A DNA stretch of 64,000 nucleotides from Berberis thunbergii (Eukaryota > Streptophyta > Magnoliopsida > Ranunculales > Berberidaceae). The notes under the pieces were generated by a model. That model did not search any database. It was not told where the DNA came from and worked only from the letters and a program-made list of their open reading frames with translations. Location of the stretch: positions 186,001 through 250,000 of the forward strand of contig QNQO01000510.1 in the NCBI GenBank assembly GCA_003290165.1, given 5' to 3'. The position numbers were made by a program, and so were the translations under genes. Below, in pieces: positions 14,145 through 23,500 of the stretch (positions are counted from its first letter, which is position 1; each line of letters begins with the position of its first letter).

Positions 14145-14636
14145 TCATGCCTCTTCCAGTGTCTCGGACTCCTTTGATGCTAGCTTGGTATGAGCTCGAG
14201 TCCCTATTGCTACTCCCAACCTGAGTGCCAAACATTTGAGCTTCTGGTCGAGGTTCGACACCTTCGTCGCCTCATTTTTTAAACGAGACATGTACTCTAG
14301 GAAGTACTCTCCCTCCCTTTGTTTCACGACAAGTATGTGAGTAAAGTTGGGTGTCCTCTGCCTAAGGTGAGCATAATACCTAATATAGATGGACTGAAGG
14401 ATCTCAAAGTCCTCGATGGACTTCTCCTTGAGGTTAGATAACTAGGTCGGGTTGTTTCTTTCAGGCTATACGGAAACATTTTACAACAGAACTGATCATG
14501 TTTTAGGGCCTCCCACCGGATGATCATCTGCTTGAAGAGTAGCATATGCTCGTAAGGATCCGAACCATCGTCGTACATTTGATAAGAGGGCATGACGAAC
14601 TTCTTAGGAAAATCCATGTTCTCGATTTTGGCAGAC
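14145..14636 (-). pseudogene. Ty3-gypsy (Tat/Ogre-like) gag, C-terminal part, split
   Basis: On the minus strand this reads as retrotransposon gag: DFPKKFVMPSYQMYDDGSDP then YEHMLLFKQMIIRWE, in the style of Tat-lineage gag proteins. After a frameshift it continues as EGEYFLEYMSRLKNEATKVS. It is the continuation of the gag N-terminus at 17934-18172; the two halves are separated by the element at 14637-17928. The coding sequence is broken by frameshifts, and no pol from this element is present below 14145. Confidence 0.75.
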
Positions 14637-14926
14637 TAATAGAGACCTTGACCTTTTGATTGGAGATCAAACCACCTAAATCCTTTGATTGGGGATTAGC
14701 CACCAAATTAATTAAATAAAACTTGTATTGCTTGCCTAAACTCTATTACATCATATGTATTTATAACTGAAAGCAAAGAATATTACTTCCTAATTGAATT
14801 CAATCCTAATTCTAATCAAACAATAACTCCTAATTCAAAACAAGCTAATATTCTCTAAATAGAATATTGTTATAACTAAGACATTCTAATCTCAAGTAAA
14901 TACTAAATAGGATTAGTATCCTAACA
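14637..14926 (-). repeat. 3' LTR of the nested gypsy element
   Basis: 290 bp. On the minus strand it starts TGTTAGGATACTAATCC and ends GGTCTCTATTA. It is about 98% identical to the partner LTR at 17639-17928. Confidence 0.95.
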
Positions 14927-14939
14927 TTCCACGCCGCCT

Positions 14940-15587
14940 GAAGCAAGGCTTGTCCACAAGCCTGAAAAACCGAAAAAATGTACACAAACTGCGCGTAGTC
15001 TTTCCAAGTAGCTTCCTCCACAGGGGACCGGTCGACTTGATGAGCTAGCATGTAGTAACTCTGGTCCACTTGATAAGCCAGCGGTCCTGAATAGTGAATT
15101 TAGTAAGGGCTCGATAGTCAACACACAAGCGCCGAGAGCTATCCTCCTTTTTAACCAAGAGAACTGATGAAGAATAAGGATTGGTACTGGGTTAAATAAG
15201 GCCTGCAACCTTCAAATTAGATACAACGTTATCAAAGTCGGCCGTTTGAAAGTGAGGATAACGATATGGTCGAACAGTTACTGGAGAATCATGTGGTAAA
15301 ATCGGGATATGATGAGCATGTGATCGGCCGGGGAAAAGGGTGATGGGATTGCCAATAGCATATGAAAATTCAGCAACAAGTGGCTGAACGACATCAGAAA
15401 TGGAAGCGCCTAGGGCAACTTCCTGAGTTAATTGTAAAAGAATGTCGTGATGCTCCTGTTGTAACGAATGATGGACCGGGGTATTATCCAAGACCGTAGG
15501 AGAATTGTCGCCAGATAATGCATAAGTACGATTTGCCAGCGAGAATGTCATAAGCAGCTTGGAAAAGTCCCAAGTAAGAACACCCAA
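14940..15587 (-). pseudogene. Pol remnant: protease/RT start fused to pol C-terminus
   Basis: The frame at 15192-15587 is the linker between protease and RT. A change of frame is then needed to read the RT start (PYSSSVLLVKKEDSSRRLCV, then DYRALTKFTIQDRW; about 15075-15195). The sequence then switches to the C-terminal tail of gypsy pol (SPVEEATWKDYAQFV, about 14985-15030). Everything from the RT palm to the integrase core has been deleted. Confidence 0.75.
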
Positions 15588-15607
15588 AGAGCGAAGCCAT
15601 TCAGCAC

Positions 15608-16912
15608 CTAGAACCGCATCACAGCCAGTGATACCAAGAAGTAAGAAGTGGCCGTGGAACTCATAATCTTGTAATTGGAGGGAAACATCCCGACAAGAGC
15701 AGGACTATGCAAATGGCCACCATCTGCAAGCATGACGCGTAAAACACCATTACCGTGGATTGGAAACCCACATTGATTGGCAAAAGATGGGTGCAAAAAA
15801 TTATGAGTTGAACCAAAGTCAACTAGGACAGTGACATGCCTGTGTTTTAATTGTCCAGTAATACGCATGATTTCAGGCCGTTGGGACCCGAGAAGAGCAT
15901 GAAGAGAAATCCCTAGAGGAGGTTCAGATAAAGTATGATCCAAAACAGGAGGGTCAGCATCATAAACGTCCTCTTCTTCCTTATTACCCTCGAGGAGCAA
16001 AACGTGGGGCTGAGGACAACGATGGCCACGCTTATATACTTCATCGCAGTTAAAGCAAAGTCCTTTGGCACGACGTTCTTGTTGTTCAGCCCCTGACAGA
16101 CGCTTAACACCTGCTGGGATATTAGGAACTGGCGTTGAAGGATTTGTAGTAGGCACCGGGTTAGCAAAATGTTGGACATGCCCTTTAGATCGAGTAGCAT
16201 TAATGGCATCTTCTTGACATAAAGCCAACTCAAAAGCATGTGTAATACTGGTAGGGTGTAACATCCTAACTCCTGCTTGAATATCAATGCGCAAACCCGA
16301 TAGAAAAATGCTAATCTGATGTGATTCTGACAAACCGGGCACCAAATTAGATAGTTTTTCGAACTCGGTAATAAATGAGCGAACCGTGCCCCGTTGTACT
16401 AACTTGGAAAGAGAACTACACGGATCGATATGTTCACGAGAACCAAAGCGAGAGCAAAGAGCTTTCGAAAACTGTGGCCACGTTAGTGTGCCTAGTGATT
16501 GGCGAATCCATCGATACCAAGAGTTGGCATCACCCTGAAGGTGAAGAGCGGCAATGGGTAGCATCTGTTCGCTGGAAAGTCCATTGAGTTCTTGGTACTG
16601 CTCGGCCTGAAATAACCAACCATACGGATCAGTTCCGTCGAAACGGGGTAAATCAATACGGAGGCCCTTGCCTGAAATAGGAATAATTGGCCGTTGTTGA
16701 TCCGGTTGCGCGTATGGTGCCGGGCGACATGGTTGGAGATTCTTTAATGCCTCAAGAATAGTGACATTAGTGGCCTCAAGGGTATGGAGGTGGGATGTAA
16801 TCCCAGTAACTTGAGCAGTAAGCGCATTCACCTGCTCTCGTAATTCAGCAACCGTCATGATAATTGAAAGTGAAAGAAATCGGTGAATTCTGGAGTTAAG
16901 GAAGCGCTTCAA
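15608..16912 (-). CDS. Gypsy gag with CCHC zinc knuckle and protease start (434 codons)
   Basis: This is the gag polyprotein of the nested gypsy element, which would form the virus-like particle that packages element RNA. A coiled-coil-like N-terminus (AELREQVNALTAQVTGI, residues about 20-37) precedes the retrotransposon gag domain with WLFQAEQYQELNG and WPQFSKALCSRFG (about residues 100-240). A zinc knuckle CFNCDEVYKRGHRC lies near residue 287. The aspartic protease start reads VLVDFGSTHNFLHP (near 360), where the family usually has DSG, so the second active-site residue is altered. The frame stays open for 434 codons, but a frameshift at about 15590-15608 separates it from the rest of protease. 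It lies between the leader and the pol remnant. Confidence 0.85.
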   Translation of the reverse strand: MKRFLNSRIHRFLSLSIIMTVAELREQVNALTAQVTGITSHLHTLEATNVTILEALKNLQPCRPAPYAQPDQQRPIIPISGKGLRIDLPRFDGTDPYGWLFQAEQYQELNGLSSEQMLPIAALHLQGDANSWYRWIRQSLGTLTWPQFSKALCSRFGSREHIDPCSSLSKLVQRGTVRSFITEFEKLSNLVPGLSESHQISIFLSGLRIDIQAGVRMLHPTSITHAFELALCQEDAINATRSKGHVQHFANPVPTTNPSTPVPNIPAGVKRLSGAEQQERRAKGLCFNCDEVYKRGHRCPQPHVLLLEGNKEEEDVYDADPPVLDHTLSEPPLGISLHALLGSQRPEIMRITGQLKHRHVTVLVDFGSTHNFLHPSFANQCGFPIHGNGVLRVMLADGGHLHSPALVGMFPSNYKIMSSTATSYFLVSLAVMRF

Positions 16913-17049
16913 ACAGGGAGCGAGGAGTTGGATGAAGCTCGGAGAGTGCTAGAATTAGGCCTCGCTGGAACCTGGAATCAGGAATCGATGAAGCTGGATC
17001 CGTGGAAGAAGAAGAGGCGCTGAAACGGGAAGCACGACAATTGGGGGAA

Positions 17050-17520
17050 GCGCGGAAGGAAGGATGAACAAAGCTCTGGCGAAGGGTTGCTGAGGCGAGG
17101 CGGAGGGGTGTTGTTGCGAGGGCGAAGGGGGCTGATGCGATGGCGGAAAGGTGTTGTTGCGAGGGCGAGGGGATCTGTTGCGAAGCGGTGCCGTGGCGAG
17201 GGCAGAGGGGAGCTATTGCGAGGGCGAAGGGGGCGGAACAAGGCTCTGGCGAAGGGGTGCGGAGGCCGGAGGGGGGTAGTTGCGAGGGCGAAGGGGGCGG
17301 AAGTGATGGCGGAGTGGTGCTGTTGCGAGGGCGAAGGGGTGCTATTGCGAGGGCGAGGGGTGATGTTGCGAAGCGGTGCTGCGGGGGAGGGAGCTGTTGC
17401 GAGGGCGGAGGGGTGCTGTTGAGAGGGCGAAGGGGCTGATGCGATGGCGGTTGCTGCGAAGGGATCTGAATCGGAGATGATGCTGAGGATGATGGCGACG
17501 GCGGAGCTATTGCGAGGTAA
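17050..17520 (-). repeat. GC-rich repeat array in gypsy leader
   Basis: An irregular array of about 18-bp units like GTTGCGAGGGCGAAGGGG (plus strand) makes this the most GC-rich stretch in the window. It fills the leader between the primer site and gag. It produces long but meaningless proline/alanine-rich (minus) and glycine/arginine-rich (plus) open frames. Confidence 0.85.
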
Positions 17521-17624
17521 ATTTTTTTTTTTTTTTGTGGGGATGAAAATCTGGGAGATCGGAGGTTGTGTGGAGGGTGAAGAATGAAGGAACAAGAAAA
17601 AAAATTTGGCTCAAAATCGATGAT

Positions 17625-17636
17625 GCTCTGATACCA
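17625..17636 (-). other. Primer-binding site, tRNA-iMet type
   Basis: The minus strand reads TGGTATCAGAGC two bases after the LTR at 17639-17928. This is the standard initiator-methionine tRNA complement of plant LTR elements. Confidence 0.9.
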
Positions 17637-17638
17637 GA

Positions 17639-17928
17639 TAATAGAGACCTTGACCTTTTGATTGGAGATCAAACCACCTAAATCCTTTGATTGGGGATTA
17701 GCCACCAAATAAATTAAATAAAACTTGTATTGCTTGCCTAAACTCTATTACATCATATGTATTTATAACTGAAAGCAAAGAATACTATTTCCTAATTGAA
17801 TTCAATCCTAATTCTAATCAAACAATAACTCATAATTCAAAACAAGCTAATATTCTCTAAATAGAATATTGTTATAACTAAGACATTCTAATCTCAAGTA
17901 AATACTAAATATGATTAGTATCCTAACA
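17639..17928 (-). repeat. 5' LTR of the nested gypsy element
   Basis: 290 bp, paired with 14637-14926. The CAGAC duplication follows at 17929-17933. Confidence 0.95.
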
Positions 17929-17933
17929 CAGAC

Positions 17934-18172
17934 ACCGATGACTAGTTGAGTCGCTTCAGGGCGTCCTCGGAAGAGTTGCCCCTGGATGTCTTCCCGTGCT
18001 TAACCATCAATTTTTGGATCATTTCCGAATTGGCTACGTTTGCTGGGGGAGTCGGACCTTGCTGAAGCGGAGGAGTTGGGACTTGTTGTGGAAGTTGGTC
18101 CAAAATTTGCTGTTGGATCTTCCCCTGCTTGGGATGTGGCAGCTGCTTTCTACAAGCTTTATTGGGTGCCAT
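17934..18172 (-). pseudogene. Ty3-gypsy (Tat/Ogre-like) gag, N-terminal part, split
   Basis: A start at 18172 reads MAPNKACRKQLPHPK and a glutamine/proline-rich segment, then SEDALKRLN and a stop. The frame continues in principle across the nested element into 14636. It is preceded on the minus strand by a degenerate primer site (TTAGTATTAAAGCA) that differs from TGGTATCAGAGC-type sites only by transitions. Confidence 0.65.
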
Positions 18173-18195
18173 AATCCAATTGCTTTAATACTAAT

Positions 18196-19212
18196 TGTTG
18201 GAAATATGACTTTTTAAACAAAAGAAAATGGTTGTTTAACAGGTTTCGATCTCTGGATCTCTCTCTCTCTAATATTAGTCTCATATCTACTATATAACTC
18301 TTTGTGTTAGAGTTTATAAGGAGATTGTTAGGACTTGGGCTTGGACCCCTTGGGGGTACCACACTTTTGTGAGGAGGGGAGAGATAGACTCTCGCGCCCA
18401 TCGCCGCCGTCGTCGGGTCAGGTCATTAAGAGAACAACACATTCTTTTTGCTACAAATTTATTTTCATTAAAAGTAAATTTTGAATCTCTAAAGAGGGAA
18501 TGAATCTAGACGTCTTCCTATTTCCACGTTTTCTTAAATGTGATTACGTTTAGATTTTCCATGCATTGCGCCATGATTTTTGCCCCACGTTTTTAATGCA
18601 AATATGTATCTAGACGTTTTCTCATTCTCCACGTTTTTCATGCAAATGCATTTAGACAGGACTTTGTCCATGTATCTAGATGCCTTTCTAAATCCCACAT
18701 GTTTATCATGTTTTTATTTAATTAAATCCTCCACGCGATGTATCTAGTCGTGTTTCTGTATTTTAATGAATATATTTTCTCCTATAAATACAACACAACT
18801 TAAAGTTTAGAAAAATAAGAAAAGAAAAGAGAAAAACAAAAAGAAGAGTTCTTCCTTGTTTCAATAAGAGAGATTTCGTTTTATAATTAGTTTTGTTTTT
18901 GTTTAGGATTTCAATCAAAGAAGAAATTTTCGTGTTGTTTATTTATTTACAATGTATTGATGATTCTGAGCAAAAACAAGTGTTTAAAGGTGATAGTATT
19001 CCGTTCATCAAATGTGCAATTGATTGAACGAGACAGAGAAGATTCTGAGCTGTTTTATCCTGGGGACGGCGGGGCTAGTACACTGCTTGCACAATCTTGG
19101 GCAGAGCCGCAAAACGTCTTAAAGAGAACGACCTAGTCCGTGACTCAACCCAAGAACAAATTGGTACATTCGTTCCTAACTTTTATTTGAATTTTTTATA
19201 GCAGTAACAACA
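18196..19212 (+). mobile_element. Solo LTR (1017 bp)
   Basis: The sequence starts TGTTGGAAATATG, ends GTAACAACA and is flanked by CTAAT on both sides (18191-18195 and 19213-19217). A TATA-like TCCTATAAATACAAC lies at about 18779. The interior holds degenerate repeats of GTATCTAGACG (18500-18760). There is no internal region or second LTR, so this is the product of LTR-LTR recombination. It sits exactly between the primer site and 5' LTR of the older Tat-like element. Confidence 0.88.
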
Positions 19213-19217
19213 CTAAT

Positions 19218-19811
19218 TGTAGCACGTTAAAATATGAACGAAACTTCGCCTGCTGTAACTTGGATGATCATCCTTGAGGAGGTAGTTGGTACCTACACTA
19301 TTATACCAAAGGAAGATAAGAACCCCAAAGTTATAAATTAGCTCTCCCAAACCAAATACACTCCCTGCAATTCAAGACTTTTAATAAGAGTTATTGAAGT
19401 GATGGTGAAGAGATAAAGATATTGTCTGTATTGGCCCAAACTCTTCGTAATTGTAGAGATCATCATTTCTAGTATTTTTAGTGATCTCTAACTCTCAGTA
19501 ACTCTTGATAATGTCATTATAAACACAACACTCACACTATATTGTCTATTAGAGATTTCCGATAAGTATTCTGATCTTATTTGGTATAAGACCTTTTGCG
19601 ATCAATACACACTTTTATGCTCCAACAAAAACTCATCTTCCAATTCGGTTTCCTCCACAATTGAAAACTCTTCTTCCATGCCTTCCCCTATCTTTACACC
19701 CTTTGTCGCTATTGAGTACATGTCCAATCCTTTATTTATTCTACATTATGTTGCTCTTTACCCTGTGTGGGATTAAATTTACATGCTTAACTTGAGCCAA
19801 CTTCTCCAACA
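19218..19811 (-). repeat. Probable 5' LTR of the Tat/Ogre-like element
   Basis: On the minus strand it begins TGTTGGAGAAGTTGGCTC (19811) and ends CGTGCTACA (19218), directly followed, once the solo LTR is ignored, by the degenerate primer site of the gag element. The partner LTR was not found in the window, so the assignment rests on the TG/CA ends and position. Confidence 0.6.
19690..19811 (-). repeat. Dispersed LTR-end repeat, copy 1
   Basis: This stretch shares blocks such as TTGTCGCTATTGAGTA, AAATTTACATGCTTAAC (with small changes) and CTTGAGCCAAC with 37405-37530, and more weakly with 50846-50945. It is the start of the LTR at 19218-19811, so the other two copies are probably remnants of related LTRs. 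Confidence 0.7.
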
Positions 19812-20369
19812 ATTTTTGCATTGGCGAGACTTTAGCCTACCCTAGCTGGGGATAAACTACACCTCAACATGCCATCCTATACTTTCAATTCACCAAGCCA
19901 AGGCCGAACCATCGATTCTGATACCATTTTTTTTTGTAGAAATCAACGCTTTGATACCAATTTGTTGCGAATGAAAGCATGTCAAATATCGAAATGCGAA
20001 TAACTAATAATGAAGACAACAAATTTTCGTGGTTCGACAAACTCACCTACATCCATGACAAATTACAACTCTTATTGCTTCAAATACAGAGTATAAAGAG
20101 ACTTCAGATTCGCTTTACCAAATCCATTTCCCAAAACAAACTCAATTTCAAAACCCGAAAAATTTAGATTACTGACAGATTGCAAATACCCTCGGACAAA
20201 GTGATTTCTAAAAAAAAAAGGCTTTGTGCCTTTTGAATTCCATTCTTGAAATATGTGAGCATCTCATTACAACTTTGTTAACAGAAAAAAAAAAGTTGAA
20301 TTATGATGAAGCGGCTACACATTGTTTAATTATGAATATCAAGGTCCATAAGGATGCAATGTATGAAGT
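19812..20369 (+). other. Unassigned stretch between LTR and copia fragment
   Basis: It contains two primer-site-like strings on the minus strand (TTGGTATCAAAGCG near 19960 and TGGTATCAGAATC near 19917) and may be the 5' leader of an old copia element. Coding is not convincing until about 20370. Confidence 0.4.
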
Positions 20370-21105
20370 ATTGGTAGTGATGTGAAGATCTGAAAAATAA
20401 GAATATTGGTGCTAGAGGAAGATTACAGTCAAGAAGAAACTTTGTGGACAAAAGGTTTTTACCAAATGATGAATGTGCCTTCTATCATAAGAAGGACCAC
20501 TGGAAGATTGACTCTGAGAAATTGAAAGATGCAAGACAAAAGGGGAAAAAAATCAGATGTGAATTTGGTGCACAATTTAGATGAAGACGGTAATGATGTG
20601 TATTCTTTGGTTGCAAGTTCAGCATTTGTGAGTCATTCTAATTAATGGCTTATCGATTCAAGTTCTATCTATCATATGTGTCATCGTAAATATTATTTTT
20701 CTAGCTTTAGAGATATTGATGGTGGTGATTTCATATGGGCAACAACGAAAAATGAAAAATTGCAGGGATAATTCAAATTAAGTTGATGGTGGTGATTTCA
20801 TATGGGCAACAACGAAAAATGTAAAATTGCAGGGATAAGTCAAATCAAATTGAAGTTGCATAATGGACTTGTTGGGGGTTTGAATGATGTTCGGTATATA
20901 CCTAATTTGAAGAAAAAATCTCATCGTTGTTACTGTTTCAGAGTCCAAAGGTTACAAGGTTATAATAAATGGTGGAGTTCTAAAGGTCGTTTGTTGTTGA
21001 CTTTTGTAGACGAAGGTTGTCTGAAAGGGCATCATGTACTTCTTGCAGGGGAGTACAGTTGTACTTCTTGTGGGGGAGTACAGTTACAGGTAATCGAAAA
21101 GTTGA
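20370..21105 (+). pseudogene. Ty1-copia gag-protease fragment, left half
   Basis: In broken frames it reads a zinc-knuckle region (ECAFYHKKDHWKID), the protease active-site region (WLIDSSSIYHMCHRKYYFSS, with DSG changed to DSS) and the pre-integrase linker (GGLNDVRYIPNLKK, then ESKGYKVIINGGVLK). A 67-bp internal tandem duplication (from about 20718) and several stops break the frame. The coding sequence resumes at 35230 after the 14.1-kb chromovirus insertion, and GTTGA at 21101-21105 is the left target-site copy. Confidence 0.85.
20716..20850 (+). repeat. 67-bp tandem duplication in copia fragment
   Basis: Two copies, each starting TTGATGGTGGTGATTTCATA, lie 67 bp apart with about three differences. 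The duplication adds an extra copy of the WATTKNEK coding segment and a stop. Confidence 0.9.
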
Positions 21106-23451
21106 TGTCATGCCCCTATTTTTGAACAACATAAATTAATAGATTCTCCAAAAATCAAGGCACGACAGGAACAAATTAAATGGTACAGTCATAAGGCAGT
21201 AAATAGAATAATAACTTTCCTCAACATTCTTCCTCTAAAAATGAGGTCCACAATTACAAACCCAAGCCACAACATAAATAAATGAAAATTGCATTAATCA
21301 ATCCCCAAATAAATATCTGACTAAAAACTAAGCATTTATAACTAAACCCTACATCTGATTACCTAAGAATAATAATAATAATAAAGATTTAACAGAAATG
21401 TGTCAAATCCTTAGCTATCGCCACGCAACTAATACCACCCTTGCGCTCCAATTAACCATGATAAGTCTCTGAGGCTACGCTCATTAAGAACGCACCCAAA
21501 TTTGTAAAACAATACAAAATTTGGGTCAGTATATTAATACTGGTGTGAGCAAACTTACAAATCGAGACAATTAAATATCCAAAAAATGCATTTCACCTTA
21601 AGGAAGACAGGTAGTTCTCAATCGAGATTCGAATGAGCTGTTTTTATTCCCTCAAGTCTAACCTAATATATGCTAAAATAATTCATACACAATTTCATGT
21701 TATGATCAATTCAATGGTTTTATTTATTTTCCTAATTCTTGGCTTATTTTCCACAATCGCACTCTTCTCCTGTGTCGAACACACCTCACCCAAGTGTGTC
21801 TCCCTTGCCATCGAAACCACTCGGAGCGTACATGACTCAAATGGGGTGCCACATTGAGTGTCATGTCATCTCACCCCAAGTTCGATGCCTGACAAATATT
21901 TCTTAAATACTACACATATTACCGGACTCACATGGAATGGCGTACCGATATGCAAGCAAGTCTGCATATCCAAAATAATATCACAAGTATACAAGCAAGT
22001 CTGTATACAAAATAAATTTTTTTTTGGAGTTGTGTAAAAAAACACAAAGAAAATCAGCTAAGTCTCACTATTAATTTATAATTTCATTATTAAATTATCT
22101 AAATAAAGACAAACCGTAATATCTCTAATATAAACTAAACCCTTAATGGTCAAATGTTGGGACACCTAACACACCACATATGAACACCTACAGTATAGCA
22201 ACACTTTAACTATGGTCAAATGTTGGGACACCTAACACACCACATATGAACACCTATAGTATAACAACACTTTACATATATTCATTAATTTGAGGTATTT
22301 AAGGAAAATTATTGAAATACCTTGTTGTATAAATACAAAGCCCAAATTAAACTTGCATTTTAAACTAGCCCTAAATCAAATCATGAACATGGGATAAAAC
22401 CGGAAAATAAGATTTCATTAAGAAGGTGTCAACTCCATCAATAATAAAACCGATTTCTATAAGGGTGTCTCCATCAAAAAAAACAAACAAACAAACAAAC
22501 AGTTTCATTAAAAATGTCTCCATCCCATCAAAAAAAAATACAAAACACTTTTCTAAACTGTTTTTTCATTCATTAAGTAAAGATGTCCCCATCCACCATT
22601 AATCAATTTTTCCTTCGAAGATTTCCCATCCCATCAACAAAAAAAAAACCAGTTTTCATTAAATACCAAATGTCCCCATCCATCAACAGGAAGGTCACTT
22701 TTCATTAAACTGTTTTTCATTAAAAAAAATTTCATTAAATAAAGATGTCCCCATATCAACAGTAAAAAAAAAAAAAAAAAAGATTTCGTGAAAGATGTCC
22801 ATCAACAATAAATCGGTTTTCATGTCTCTATCAATAGTAAATCAATTCTCATTCAAGATATCCCCATATCAACAGTAAATCAAGGATTGCACGAAAGATG
22901 TCCATCAATAGTAAATCAATTTTCATGTCTCTATCAACAATAAATCAATTTTCATTCAAGATGTCCCTATCAACAGTAAAAATAGATTTCATTAAAGTGG
23001 TGATGACAAGATTTCATCAAAGGGTGTTCTCCATGACGTGATGAAAGATAGTATGATGGCAATATTTATTTGACAAGTATATTTTATACTAAACTCAACA
23101 AACAATATATAAAAATGAAGATTAGAGTTTTTACTCACCGTTTTTGCAAAGTTCTTCCTTCATCGCCTCCCACTTTTTTTCTATGTAAGTTTTTCCTTTT
23201 CTTCTGTGTGTATCCAGAGAGAAAAATGAGGCTAGGGTTTAAATGAGTTTTTAATTAGGGTTTCTTTGGCTAAACACAACCATCACTTATCTCTTACCCA
23301 CCACCAACCTAAACCTAGGTCCTAAATTAAAATCATAAAATATATAACTATTTGTAACTATTACCAATTAATAAATATTATCAATAAATAAATATTATTA
23401 ATTTCTAAGATAATAAAAGTATATTGGTAAGTGAATTGGGCGGGTATTACA
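21106..23451 (-). repeat. 3' LTR of the chromovirus
   Basis: 2346 bp. It contains a degenerate minisatellite (about 22430-22990) built from GATGTCCATCAACAGTAAAT and TTTTCATGTCTCTATC units, and a 66-bp tandem duplication at 22147-22278 that is single-copy in the other LTR. Confidence 0.93.
22147..22278. repeat. 66-bp tandem duplication private to one LTR
   Basis: Two copies begin TGGTCAAATGTTGGGACACC (22147 and 22213). The equivalent place in the other LTR (about 29257) has one copy, so the duplication arose after the element inserted. Confidence 0.9.
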
Positions 23452-23500
23452 ATATACACACCTTAAAAGAATCTCGTCTCGAGATTTGGTAGGATAATGG

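Larger units (their letters stand above)
14637..17928 (-). mobile_element. Internally deleted Ty3-gypsy retrotransposon (3.3 kb, nested)
   Basis: Two 290-bp LTRs (14637-14926 and 17639-17928) differ at about five positions and are flanked by the 5-bp duplication CAGAC (14632-14636 and 17929-17933). On the minus strand the order is LTR, tRNA-iMet-type primer site, GC-rich leader, gag with zinc knuckle, start of protease, start of reverse transcriptase, then a jump to the extreme C-terminus of pol and the second LTR. The rest of RT, RNase H and integrase is missing, so any mobilisation would need help from elsewhere. It is inserted in an older gag gene. Confidence 0.95.

Noticed and set aside
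17087..17439. Two overlapping plus-strand frames rich in Gly/Arg/Cys
   Set aside because: They are translations of the GC-rich leader repeat array of a minus-strand retroelement; no start context or homology.
16896..17708. 270-codon minus-strand Pro/Ser/Ala-rich frame
   Set aside because: It reads through the LTR, primer site and repeat array; it is not a gene.
22430..22990. Regularly repeated motif that could suggest a CRISPR-like array
   Set aside because: Units are degenerate, unevenly spaced and located inside a plant LTR; it is an LTR minisatellite.
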